Shown here in pieces: positions 16,331-25,000 of a stretch of 34,709 nucleotides of DNA (within the stretch, counting starts at the first letter, position 1; each line of letters starts with the position of its first letter). Source of the DNA: Candidatus Gastranaerophilales bacterium. Its GTDB lineage: Bacteria > Cyanobacteriota > Vampirovibrionia > Gastranaerophilales > Gastranaerophilaceae. A program made the position numbers and the translations under genes. Location: NCBI GenBank assembly GCA_944322545.1, contig CALUPF010000022.1, forward strand, positions 1 through 34,709, given 5' to 3'. Under the pieces are notes generated by a model. The model did not search any database, was not told where the DNA came from, and saw only the letters and a list, made by a program, of their open reading frames with translations.

Positions 16331-17449
16331 GTGGTAATTTCTTTAAAAAACATACAAAATATTACTGCATATGTAAGAAAGCCTGCTGAAAGCATTCTTT
16401 CTACAAAAAAGATATCAAAGCCAATAATCCCTGAAACAATAAAATACGCGGGAGAAAAAGCTCAACAAAACTTACCAATAGCTTTTAGAATCCATAACAA
16501 CGCTTTAAAAAGTCTTTATCCTCAGGAACTTGCTCGTTGGAAAGATGCAGTAACTGATTTAAAAGATTTTAGCTTTCAAGGACTACCCTCAACAAAACAT
16601 CTTTCAAAAGATGAACTAGAAACTCTTTTTAATTTTATAAAAAAAGAATTTGACATAGAGCCATTCATTCTGGTCTCACAAGGTGGAAGACCAGCAATGG
16701 TTACACGAACATCTCCAATCTTATCTAAACTAAAATCACAAAACTTTGACACAATGACGCGTAGTCTTTGGGCGCATAATGACAATACATTTATTTTTAA
16801 TAAAAAAGCAACTTTAAAAAACATAGAAAAAAACAAAAAGTTTTATATTCAAAGGTTAAATCTTGCTAAAGACACATCAAATGAAGAAATTTATAAACTT
16901 CTGACAGCCGAGCAAAGTCCATTAAAAAATGAAAAAGAAAGCTGTGATTTAATAGGCATATTATTTGGTTTTCCACGTAAAAATTCAATGATATACAAGC
17001 TAGAGACTGACGCAGGTTTAAATTATATGGCAAGGGAGGATGTTTCAACTTTCAAACAAACTCTTTTAAAACACCTTCATTCCCCTAATTGTGTATATAG
17101 TAAATTTGATGATTCATTCAAAAAAGAACTTGAAGAAGCAATAAAATCGATAACTAAAGTAGGTCATTCTAAAGACTCAAACTTACCACTAGGCTATACC
17201 TTTACAAATTACTTTAGTGAAACCCCTGAAATAGTTAGAATAAATCAAAAAATTAGAGATACATTAGCTGGTTTAGAAAAAATCAACAAAGCTAACAAAA
17301 AAGCAAAAGAAGAAGAATTTATAAAATCCTTAGATGAATTCTGTGATCCACGCAAAGAGCTTTTAGAATTTTTTGAAAGCCTTCAAAATAAAGTTTTGAA
17401 AGACGCACAAATTAACAAGAAAACAAGTCTTATAGATACAACTATTTAA
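16331..17449 (+). CDS. Hypothetical protein, unrecognised family
   Basis: This 372-aa protein starts with GTG; AGGGA ends 8 nt upstream. I do not recognise the family. Visible features are a likely disordered N-terminus (1-55) containing IKYAGEKAQ, SFQG at 81-84, a compact segment ILVSQGGRPAMVTRTSP (113-129), a striking DLIGILFGFPRKNSMIYKLE stretch (206-225), LGYTFTNYFSETPE (287-300), and a charged helical C-terminus (305-360). There is no signal peptide or membrane span. It is divergent from the candidate ADP-ribosyltransferase gene and ends in a bidirectional terminator. A role as a second effector is only a guess from position. Confidence 0.7.
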   Translation: MVISLKNIQNITAYVRKPAESILSTKKISKPIIPETIKYAGEKAQQNLPIAFRIHNNALKSLYPQELARWKDAVTDLKDFSFQGLPSTKHLSKDELETLFNFIKKEFDIEPFILVSQGGRPAMVTRTSPILSKLKSQNFDTMTRSLWAHNDNTFIFNKKATLKNIEKNKKFYIQRLNLAKDTSNEEIYKLLTAEQSPLKNEKESCDLIGILFGFPRKNSMIYKLETDAGLNYMAREDVSTFKQTLLKHLHSPNCVYSKFDDSFKKELEEAIKSITKVGHSKDSNLPLGYTFTNYFSETPEIVRINQKIRDTLAGLEKINKANKKAKEEEFIKSLDEFCDPRKELLEFFESLQNKVLKDAQINKKTSLIDTTI

Positions 17450-17460
17450 AGCTACAAAAC

Positions 17461-17498
17461 AAAAAAGCCCTTCGACTTGTAAATCGAAAGGCTTTTTT
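17461..17498. terminator. Bidirectional Rho-independent terminator
   Basis: AAAAAAGCC(C)TTCGA pairs with TCGAAAGGCTTTTTT around an 8-nt loop. It has an A-run on the left and a T-run on the right, so it can stop both converging genes (the plus-strand unknown gene ending at 17449 and fba ending at 17515). Confidence 0.88.
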
Positions 17499-17514
17499 AA
17501 TGTCAAAAATCTAA

Positions 17515-18474
17515 TTAGTCATCTGCGTGACCAGCTGTTCCTAAAACGTCTCTCATTTTGTGCATAACCATTTCTTTAACAGCTGTTCTACCTGGTCCCA
17601 TGTATTCACGTGGGTCGAATTTTTCAGGATGTTCGATGAAGAATTCTCTGATTGTAGAAGTCATAGCCAATCTCAAGTCTGTATCGATGTTGATTTTAGC
17701 TACACCGTGTTTAGAAGCGTAGTTAAGCATATCTTCTGGAACACCTTGAGCGTTTGGAAGATTTCCGCCGTATTTATTACATTTTTCAACAAGTTCTTGT
17801 GGAACTGAAGAAGAACCGTGTAATACGATTGGATAATCGCCAAAACCAGCTTCTTTCAAAGCATCTTTGATTTCTTTCAATCTATCGAAGTCTAATTTAG
17901 CTTCACCTGAGAATTTGTAAGCACCGTGTGATGTACCAATAGCGATAGCTAATGAATCACAACCTGTTTGTTTAACGAATTCTACAGCTTCTTTAACGTT
18001 TGTATATTTAGCATCTTTTGCGTCAACGTTAACATCGTCTTCAACACCAGCTAATTTACCAAGTTCAGCTTCAACTGATACGCCTCTTTCATGAGCATAT
18101 TCAACAACTTTTTTAGTAACTGCAACGTTTTCTTCAAATGAGAATCTTGAACCGTCGATCATAACTGATGAGAAACCACCATCGATACAAGCTTTACAAA
18201 TTTCGAAATCAGCACCGTGATCCAAGTGTAAAGCGATAGGTACTGTAGTTGTAGCCAAAGCAGCCTCTACTAATTTTACAAGGTAAGTTTGGTTAGCATA
18301 TTTTCTTGCACCAGCTGAAACTTGTAAGATGATTGGTGATCTTGTTTCTTCTGCAGCTTCAGCAATAGCTTGCAAAATTTCCATGTTGTTTACGTTGTAA
18401 GCACCAATAGCATATCCGCCAGCAAGTGCTTTTTTGAACATTTCGTTTGTTCCAACTAATTTTCTTTCTGCCAT
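17515..18474 (-). CDS. fba: Class II fructose-bisphosphate aldolase
   Basis: This 319-aa zinc aldolase interconverts fructose-1,6-bisphosphate with DHAP and glyceraldehyde-3-phosphate in glycolysis/gluconeogenesis. The metal and catalytic residues are present: D85 and H86 in HLDHGAD, E137 in VEAELGKLAG, H183 in TSHGAYKF and H219 in VLHGSSSVP. The start is the ATG at 18474, 8 nt after AGAGGAG. An open frame continues 33 codons upstream into the promoter, but those residues are not family-like and were excluded. It is the only gene on its transcript, divergent from pabBC. Confidence 0.96.
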   Translation of the reverse strand: MAERKLVGTNEMFKKALAGGYAIGAYNVNNMEILQAIAEAAEETRSPIILQVSAGARKYANQTYLVKLVEAALATTTVPIALHLDHGADFEICKACIDGGFSSVMIDGSRFSFEENVAVTKKVVEYAHERGVSVEAELGKLAGVEDDVNVDAKDAKYTNVKEAVEFVKQTGCDSLAIAIGTSHGAYKFSGEAKLDFDRLKEIKDALKEAGFGDYPIVLHGSSSVPQELVEKCNKYGGNLPNAQGVPEDMLNYASKHGVAKINIDTDLRLAMTSTIREFFIEHPEKFDPREYMGPGRTAVKEMVMHKMRDVLGTAGHADD

Positions 18475-18513
18475 TTTGTTTTCTCCTCTTTTTAGGGCAT
18501 AACAGTCAACACC

Positions 18514-18542
18514 AAAATACAGCAAAAAAACTTCTTTTACAA
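18514..18542 (-). promoter_or_regulatory. Candidate fba promoter
   Basis: On the minus strand TTGTAA (18537-18542), 17 bp and TATTTT (18514-18519) give a leader of roughly 33 nt carrying the AGAGGAG ribosome binding site. The match to consensus is moderate. Confidence 0.45.
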
Positions 18543-18560
18543 GCAAAATTAAAAAAACTC

Positions 18561-18594
18561 TATAATTGGACAAATTTTTATTGTAAACTTGTCC
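18561..18594 (+). promoter_or_regulatory. pabBC upstream region: -10 box and inverted repeat
   Basis: A perfect TATAAT (18561-18566) with a TTTACA 19 bp upstream (18536-18541, overlapping the fba -35) is one promoter option. Just after it GGACAA (18568-18573) and TTGTCC (18589-18594) form a perfect 6-bp inverted repeat ending 2 nt before the pabBC ATG. Alternatively TAAACT at 18584-18589, 7 nt before the ATG, would make a leaderless mRNA. Confidence 0.45.
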
Positions 18595-18596
18595 TT

Positions 18597-20273
18597 ATGC
18601 AAATTTACACAGATAAACTTTTTAAAAATCCAACAAAAATCATAACTGCTTTTAGTTTAGACGACCTAAAAAAAGCTTTTGATGAGCTTGAAAAAGAAAC
18701 AAAAAATTCATATGCCATCGGTTACGTTAGATATGAAGCTAAAAACGCTTTTTTGAAAGACCAAAAAACTGACAAAAAGGAAAATTTACCACTATTATAT
18801 TTTGAAATATATAATGATTTTGAAAATTACAAACCTAAAAAATCATGTAATTATTTTCTCAATCCAAAGCCTGATATAACATATGAGAAATATTCATCAG
18901 ATCTAAAAACAATAAAAAATGAAATTTCAAAAGGTAATACTTATGAAGTCAACTACACCTATGACTGGTCTTTGTTCTTTGAAAAAGACGAATTGAGTTT
19001 ATATGAAAGTTTATTAGAAAAACAAACAACTCCATATAACACATTTATCAAAAATGAATATGAAACATTACTTTCTTTTTCACCTGAATTGTTTTTTGAA
19101 CTAGACAGAACAAACAATTTTATAAAAACGAAGCCTATGAAAGGCACGATAAAAAGAGGTGAAAACGACTTAAAAGACAAACAAAACATAGAATTCTTAA
19201 AAACAGACATAAAAAATCGTGCAGAAAATGTTATGATAGTTGATCTTTTGAGAAATGACCTGTCTAAAATAGCTGAAACAGGAACTGTTAAAGTTCCAAA
19301 ACTATTTGAAATAGAAACTCACAAAACACTACATCAAATGACCTCTGAAATAACGGCAACCTTGAAAAAAAACACAAGTTTTTATGAAATCTTTGATGCA
19401 ATCTTTCCATGCGGCTCAATTACCGGAGCGCCTAAAATAAGCACAATGGAAATCATTGATAAGATAGAAACCGGCAAAAGAAATATCTATTGTGGAGCAA
19501 TTGGTTTTATTTCTCCACAAAAAGCAATTTTTAGCGTTCCTATAAGAATTTTGCAAAGACCCAAAAACGAAAAAATCTTCAAATACAGAGTGGGTGGTGC
19601 GATTGTTTGGGATTCGGATATAGAAGATGAATGGGAAGAAACAATAACAAAAATCAGCTTTTTAAAATCAGACAAAAATTTCAAACTAGTAGAAACGGCA
19701 AAAGTTGAAAATGGAAAAATTCTTTATTTTGAAGAGCATCTTGAAAGACTTAAAAAATCAGCAGATTTCTTTGGTTTCGACTTTAATGAAAATCTAAAAA
19801 ATTTAAAACCAAAACAAGATGGAATGTTGAGAATTTTACTAGATGAAAAAGGAGATTTCGAAACATTTTATCTCCCTATAAACGAAGCTAAAACAAACAA
19901 AATTACTATTTCTGACACAATAATAAACAGTGAAAACACATTTTTGTATCACAAAACTACAAACAGAAAATGGTATGAAAAAAGTTTTGAAAAAATAAAA
20001 AACAACGAAATATACGACGAAATATTCTTTAACGAAAAAGATGAACTAACTGAAGGCGCAAGAACAAATATAGTAATTGAAACAGAAGAAGGGCTTTTTA
20101 CTCCTCCTGTTCAATGTGGTCTTTTAAATGGCGTTTTAAGACAAAAACTTATTAATGAAAACAAAATAAAAGAGAAAATTCTTTATAAAAAAGATTTAGT
20201 TAATGCAAAAAAAATCTATTGCATAAACTCTGTAAGAGGAATGAAAGAGGTGAAATTGTATGATATTAATTGA
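18597..20273 (+). CDS. pabB: Aminodeoxychorismate synthase component I fused to aminodeoxychorismate lyase (PabBC)
   Basis: This 558-aa fusion makes 4-aminobenzoate for folate. Residues 1-355 are the chorismate-binding PabB domain: KPMKGTIKRG (179-188), NVMIVDLLRNDLS (211-223), CGSITGAPKISTMEII (272-287) and GGAIVWDSD. Residues 360-558 are a class IV PLP aminotransferase-like lyase (PabC) with the Schiff-base Lys453 in HKTTNR and EGARTNIVI. The first half condenses chorismate with ammonia from PabA; the second releases pyruvate to give PABA. The start is set by family alignment at the ATG at 18597; no RBS precedes it. An open frame runs upstream without family similarity. The end overlaps pabA by 14 nt. 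Confidence 0.94.
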   Translation: MQIYTDKLFKNPTKIITAFSLDDLKKAFDELEKETKNSYAIGYVRYEAKNAFLKDQKTDKKENLPLLYFEIYNDFENYKPKKSCNYFLNPKPDITYEKYSSDLKTIKNEISKGNTYEVNYTYDWSLFFEKDELSLYESLLEKQTTPYNTFIKNEYETLLSFSPELFFELDRTNNFIKTKPMKGTIKRGENDLKDKQNIEFLKTDIKNRAENVMIVDLLRNDLSKIAETGTVKVPKLFEIETHKTLHQMTSEITATLKKNTSFYEIFDAIFPCGSITGAPKISTMEIIDKIETGKRNIYCGAIGFISPQKAIFSVPIRILQRPKNEKIFKYRVGGAIVWDSDIEDEWEETITKISFLKSDKNFKLVETAKVENGKILYFEEHLERLKKSADFFGFDFNENLKNLKPKQDGMLRILLDEKGDFETFYLPINEAKTNKITISDTIINSENTFLYHKTTNRKWYEKSFEKIKNNEIYDEIFFNEKDELTEGARTNIVIETEEGLFTPPVQCGLLNGVLRQKLINENKIKEKILYKKDLVNAKKIYCINSVRGMKEVKLYDIN

Positions 20274-20859
20274 TAACTATGACTCTTTCACCTACAACGT
20301 AGTTGAATATTTTAAAGAGCTTGGAGTAACCCCAACTGTAATAAAAAACGATGAAATGACTATTGATGAATTAAAAAAAATTGATTTCAAATCTTTGGTT
20401 ATCTCTCCAGGTCCTGGAACACCTGATGACTCAGGTATATCAATGAAAGCAATTGAACAATTTTATAAGACAAAAAAAATTCTTGGAATATGTCTTGGAC
20501 ATCAATGTATATCACAATTTTTCGGTGCAAAAATCATAAAAGATTCTGTTCCTTTCCATGGCAAAATCTCAAAAATATCTCATACAAAAACAAGTAAACT
20601 GTTTAAAAACATTCCTGAATACTTTGAAGTAACAAGATACCACTCATTAAAAGTAGATCCACAATCAGTCAAAAAGCCTCTTTTAGTAACAGCCTGCACT
20701 GGAGATATAATTATGGCAATTGAACATGAATCACTACCAATTTATGGTGTTCAATTTCATCCTGAAGCTATACTTACCCAGTTTGGACATGAAATTTTAA
20801 AAAACTTCTTAGATTGTTCGAGAAAAATTTGCGATAAGGAACATGAGCAAATTTTTTGA
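20260..20859 (+). CDS. pabA: Aminodeoxychorismate synthase glutamine amidotransferase (PabA/TrpG family)
   Basis: This 199-aa class I glutamine amidotransferase has NYDSFTYNV at 6-14, SPGPGTPDD, nucleophile Cys78 in GICLGHQ, and the His167/Glu169 pair in VQFHPEA. It hydrolyses glutamine to feed ammonia to PabB. AGAGG lies 9 nt before an ATG that sits inside the end of pabBC (14-nt overlap), so translation is coupled. In many bacteria the same subunit also serves anthranilate synthase; the linkage here favours PABA. Confidence 0.94.
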   Translation: MILIDNYDSFTYNVVEYFKELGVTPTVIKNDEMTIDELKKIDFKSLVISPGPGTPDDSGISMKAIEQFYKTKKILGICLGHQCISQFFGAKIIKDSVPFHGKISKISHTKTSKLFKNIPEYFEVTRYHSLKVDPQSVKKPLLVTACTGDIIMAIEHESLPIYGVQFHPEAILTQFGHEILKNFLDCSRKICDKEHEQIF

Positions 20860-20879
20860 GCGACACATTGAAAAGGTGA

Positions 20880-20914
20880 GTCTTTGAGCTTCGAAGGCTC
20901 GAAGCGAAAAAGAC
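20880..20914. repeat. Stable two-part hairpin after pabA, no T-run
   Basis: GTCTTT (20880-20885) pairs with AAAGAC (20909-20914), and inside it GCTTCGA (20888-20894) pairs with TCGAAGC (20899-20905) around the loop AGGC. No T-tract follows on either strand, so it is not a classic terminator. The CGAAGCGAA string also occurs in the structured element at 26642-26743. Confidence 0.55.
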
Positions 20915-20938
20915 AATACTAGATTAGATATTTAAAAG

Positions 20939-21556
20939 CTAAAATAACGGATTTATCTGACTGAAATCATAACCCATTTCAATTAGCATTTCTTTTAGCC
21001 TTTGAACAGGTAAACCTATTACGTTGTCTAGACAACCATCAACACTTTTTATGAATTCAGGACCCATTTCTTGAATCCCATAAGCACCAGCTTTGTCTAA
21101 TGGTTTGAAATTCTTAATGTAATCATCAATCAAACCATCAGATAAATTCTGAAAAGTGACATAAGTTTTGACTGTATCACACAAATATTTTTTTGTATCA
21201 CAATCAAGCACAGTAACAGCGGTAACAACATAATGAGTTTTACCGCTTAAGGAACTAAGCATTTCATGAGCTTGAGTTTCATTTTTTGGTTTCCCAAGTA
21301 TTTTACTGTCTAAAATGACAACGGTATCGGCACTTATCACGAGGCTATTTTCTGGATTTTCTGCCTCAAGGATTGAGAGAGATTTTTGAAGAGAGAGGGA
21401 TTTAATTTTATCGTCAGAGTAGATATCTGAATCGAGTTTTTCGTCAAAATTCGGTTTTACAACGTCAAAATCGACATTGAGCTTTTTTATCAAAGAGTGT
21501 CGCCTTGGCGATTGAGAGCCTAAAATCAACCTTTTGTTTTTAAAATCTTTTTCCAT
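20939..21556 (-). CDS. maf: Maf family nucleotide pyrophosphatase
   Basis: This 205-aa protein has the Maf signatures LGSQSPRR (12-19), SADTVV with the catalytic Asp, GKPKN, and the C-terminal KAGAYGIQ...GLPVQRL pattern. Maf proteins hydrolyse modified or canonical nucleoside triphosphates (dTTP/UTP or m7GTP types) as house-cleaning enzymes and can slow septation. Subtype cannot be fixed by eye. No RBS lies before the ATG; a TAAAAT with the extended TG ends 6 nt upstream, so the mRNA may be leaderless. It lies 37 nt after a small unknown gene on the same strand, with a start-codon hairpin between them. Confidence 0.95.
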   Translation of the reverse strand: MEKDFKNKRLILGSQSPRRHSLIKKLNVDFDVVKPNFDEKLDSDIYSDDKIKSLSLQKSLSILEAENPENSLVISADTVVILDSKILGKPKNETQAHEMLSSLSGKTHYVVTAVTVLDCDTKKYLCDTVKTYVTFQNLSDGLIDDYIKNFKPLDKAGAYGIQEMGPEFIKSVDGCLDNVIGLPVQRLKEMLIEMGYDFSQINPLF

Positions 21557-21592
21557 ACGGTTATTTTAACACAATAAACCGTATTATCTTAA
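21555..21592 (-). promoter_or_regulatory. maf promoter inside an inverted repeat covering the start codon
   Basis: ATACGGTT (21555-21562) and AACCGTAT (21577-21584) form a perfect 8-bp inverted repeat with 14 bp between. On the minus strand it encloses TAAAAT (21563-21568, preceded by TGT), with TTAAGA (21587-21592) 18 bp upstream as a weak -35. The proximal arm includes the first two bases of the maf ATG. Confidence 0.55.
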
Positions 21593-21593
21593 A

Positions 21594-21830
21594 CTAAGCC
21601 GGACATCGTGTTGATCTATAACAAGCAGATTTTGCATTTAGTTCTGCACAAAAATCATTCAGCCTATTATTTAAATTCATCATTATTCTATGCATATTCG
21701 AAAAATCACCCATAGCGGACATCATCTTTTGTGGATCTACTGCCTGCGCAATTTGTGGATTATCAACCTTTTCATCTGCATATTTTTTCACTAATAACTG
21801 ATCAATGTAGTCTCTTGGTCCAACTGCCAT
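21594..21830 (-). CDS. Small hypothetical protein, 78 aa
   Basis: This soluble 78-aa protein is not recognised. It has a helical N-terminal half (PRDYIDQLLVKKYADEK), a Met/Asn-rich middle that could form a helix pair (NMHRIMMNLNNRLNDFC), and three cysteines in the last 20 residues. AGGGAGA ends 8 nt before the ATG, which strongly supports translation. It precedes maf on the same strand but is separated from it by a promoter-like hairpin, so it may be transcribed alone or read through into maf. Confidence 0.72.
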   Translation of the reverse strand: MAVGPRDYIDQLLVKKYADEKVDNPQIAQAVDPQKMMSAMGDFSNMHRIMMNLNNRLNDFCAELNAKSACYRSTRCPA

Positions 21831-21922
21831 AATCTAAATCTCCCTATAAAATTTTAATCCCTTTATCCCTTACTTATATAAAGTATTTTTGCTCTGAATA
21901 ATTGCCTTTTAAAAAAAGAATC

Positions 21923-21943
21923 TGTTAACATTACTTAACATTA
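21923..21943. promoter_or_regulatory. Operator-like repeat upstream of mfd
   Basis: TGTTAA (21923-21928) and TTAACA (21935-21940) form an inverted repeat. The same bases make TTAACATTA twice with exactly 10-bp phasing (21925-21933, 21935-21943), so both copies face the same side of the helix. It lies in the 189-base divergent region between the 78-aa gene and mfd. No regulator is known. Confidence 0.35.
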
Positions 21944-22007
21944 ACCTCTAAAAACAACAATATCAACAAAAACGAGAAACTTAAAAAGCCAAAAAGACAA
22001 TTTATGC

Positions 22008-22013
22008 TACAAT
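22008..22013 (+). promoter_or_regulatory. Extended -10 box giving a leaderless mfd transcript
   Basis: TACAAT preceded by TGC lies exactly 6 nt before the mfd ATG (TTTCAT between them). No clear -35 and no Shine-Dalgarno are seen, so initiation would fall at the start codon. Confidence 0.5.
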
Positions 22014-22019
22014 TTTCAT

Positions 22020-25000
22020 ATGTTAAAGTGGCTTTTGAATCAAAATTTTCTAAACAATGAAAAGCTTTTTGCTTTCTTGAAAAAGAACCGCTCGTTCACT
22101 TTAAGCGGACTGACCTCTTTTTTAAGATTGTTGCTTGTCGCGCAAATAAACAAAGAAAAAAAAGTTATCTTCATCACAAACACTGAACAAAACGCCTTAA
22201 AATACAAACACGATTTAGAAAAACTTCTTTCAATCGAATCAGAAATTTTCCCATATCAAGATGTATCAATCTACGACGGTGTATCACAAAACCTGTATAG
22301 ATACGCAAAACAACTCGAAATCATAGAAAATGCAAAAAACATACAAATCCTTATTGTTCCGGTAAAATCATTACTAGAAAAATTCCCTGATGAAAGCTTT
22401 TATAAAAACAACACGATAAAAATAAAACTAGACGATGAAATAGACACAACAAAAATCGCACAACAACTTGTAGATTTGGGATACAAAAGAGTAACAATGG
22501 TCTCAGATGCAGGTGAATTTTCAATTCGTGGAGATATCATTGACGTCTTTTCACCTGAAAAATATGCAACTCGTATTGAACTATGGGGCGATACAGTCAC
22601 AGATATAAGAAGCTTTGATAATAAAACCCAAAGAAGCGTAAAAAAAATAAAAGAAGCAAAAATCCTTCCTATTTATAAATTTTTACTATCAAATGACAAT
22701 AAAGAAACCTTTAAAAATGAGCTAATCAGTGCAACAGCAAACCTTGAAACCAACGAAAACACTGATTTGATAAAAGAATTACTCGAAGAAACTCTCGAAA
22801 AAATAGACAATGAAGGCTATTTTGAAGGCATAGAATATTTCCAATCTTATCTGAATAAAAAAACTAAAAGTCTTATAGAATTAATGCCTGAAGATTTTGT
22901 GCTTGTGTTTGACGAATCCTCTGAGATTTTTTCAAAATTTGAACAAATTGATTTTAACTATGAAAAACAAATAGAAGAAAATACTCAAAAAGCACTAAAT
23001 CTACCCCTTAACAATAAAGCACACCTAGACTCTTTTGAGTTCCAAAATATATGCGCACAAAAAGAGAAAATATTTCTTGATAACTTTTTAGACACAGTCT
23101 CAGACTACACAATCGAATTTGACAGTGCCCTAATTCCAAGTTTTTCTTCCAAAATGGAAGAAATCCTCACCTACACGGAAGAAAAAATAAAACAGGGCTA
23201 TAAAGTAGTCATAGCAACAGATTACAAAAACAGAATCGAAGAAGTTCTTCATGATTTTGAAATTCCAATTTCAGAAAACTTTGACTCTAAAACAGAAGTT
23301 TACCTCACAGATAATATAGCTTTAGGCGGTTCGATAATCGAAGATTACAAACTTGTAATTCTTACAGATAAAGAGCTATTCAATAAAAAATCAAAAGATA
23401 TAACAGCAAAAAAACAAAGCTATCACAAGGAAAGTGCAGAATATATCGAATCAATCAACGATATAAAAGAAGGTGAATATGTCGTCCATCAAATACACGG
23501 TGTCGGACTTTACAAAGGCTTGAGCAAACAAGAAATAGACGGACAGCTAAAAGATTACCTAACAATTGAATATGCCCAAGGCGATAAACTCCACATGCCG
23601 GCTGAACAGGTGAACCTTCTTGTAAGATATCGAGGCTCAGGTACAGTCCATCCAAAACTTTCAAGAATGGGTGGCAATGACTGGAACATAACCAAAACAA
23701 GAGCTAAAAAAGCAATAGAAGAAATTGCAAAAGACCTTCTCAGACTTTATGCAAAACGTGAAATGGCAAAAGGTATTGCCTTCGATCCTGATACTGTTTG
23801 GCAATATGAAATGGAAGAAGCCTTTGAATATACAGAAACTCCTGATCAAATGCGTGCAATCCAAGAAACCAAAGCAGATATGGAACAAGAAAAACCTATG
23901 GACAGACTAATCTGCGCTGACGTAGGATTTGGCAAAACAGAAATAGCTATAAGAGCAATATTTAAGGCTGTAATGTCAGGAAAACAAGCAGCTGTTATTG
24001 TTCCTACGACAATTCTTGCAATGCAGCATTTTCAAACGATTTCTGAAAGGTTTAAACCATTTCCCGTAAAAGTTGAACTGCTTTCAAGATTCAGAACAGC
24101 AAAAGAACAAAAAGAAACAATTAAAAAGCTCCTAAATGGCGAAGTTGATGTTGTAATAGGAACCCATAGACTACTACAAGACGACATTGTATTCAAAGAT
24201 TTAGGGCTGCTAGTCATAGATGAAGAACACCGCTTTGGAGTAAAACACAAAGAAAAACTCAAAATGCTTAGAAAAAATATCGATATTTTGAGTATGTCAG
24301 CAACCCCAATCCCAAGAACACTTTATATGTCACTGTCAGGTATCAAAAACATGTCAGTCATAAACACAGCACCAATGAATAGACTCCCAATTAAAACACA
24401 CGTTGGAGCATATAATGAAACATACGTAAAAAATGCAATAAACCATGAACTAGACAGAGATGGACAAGTATTTTTCTTATATAACCGTGTAGAAACAATT
24501 TATGAATTCGCAAATGAGCTTCAAAAAATTGTTCCTAACGCCAAAATAGCAGTAGCCCATGGTCAAATGGATGCAAAAACGCTTGAAAACATTATGCTTG
24601 AATATGCCGAACACAAATACGACATATTGCTTTGCACAACAATTATTGAGTCCGGTCTTGATATTCCAAACGCAAACACAATGATTATATACGATGCTGA
24701 CAGATTTGGACTTGCCCAGTTATATCAACTTAGAGGTCGTGTAGGACGCTGTGAAAGACAAGCTTATTGCTACTGTTTTTATAAAGACCGTAAAAAACTA
24801 ACACCTGAAGCACTTCAAAGACTCGAGGCAATAAAAGAATTCTCAACCCTTGGCGGCGGATATCAAATTGCGTTAAGAGACATTGAAATAAGAGGTGTAG
24901 GAAACATTCTTGGAACAAAACAACACGGACATATGACAAATGTCGGTTTTGATACATATTGTCAGTTACTTGAAGAAACAATCAACGAAATTCAAGAAAC

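Noticed and set aside
18475..18573. 33-codon N-terminal extension of fructose-bisphosphate aldolase
   Set aside because: A strong RBS and family-like N-terminus mark the ATG at 18474; the extension covers the promoter and RBS.
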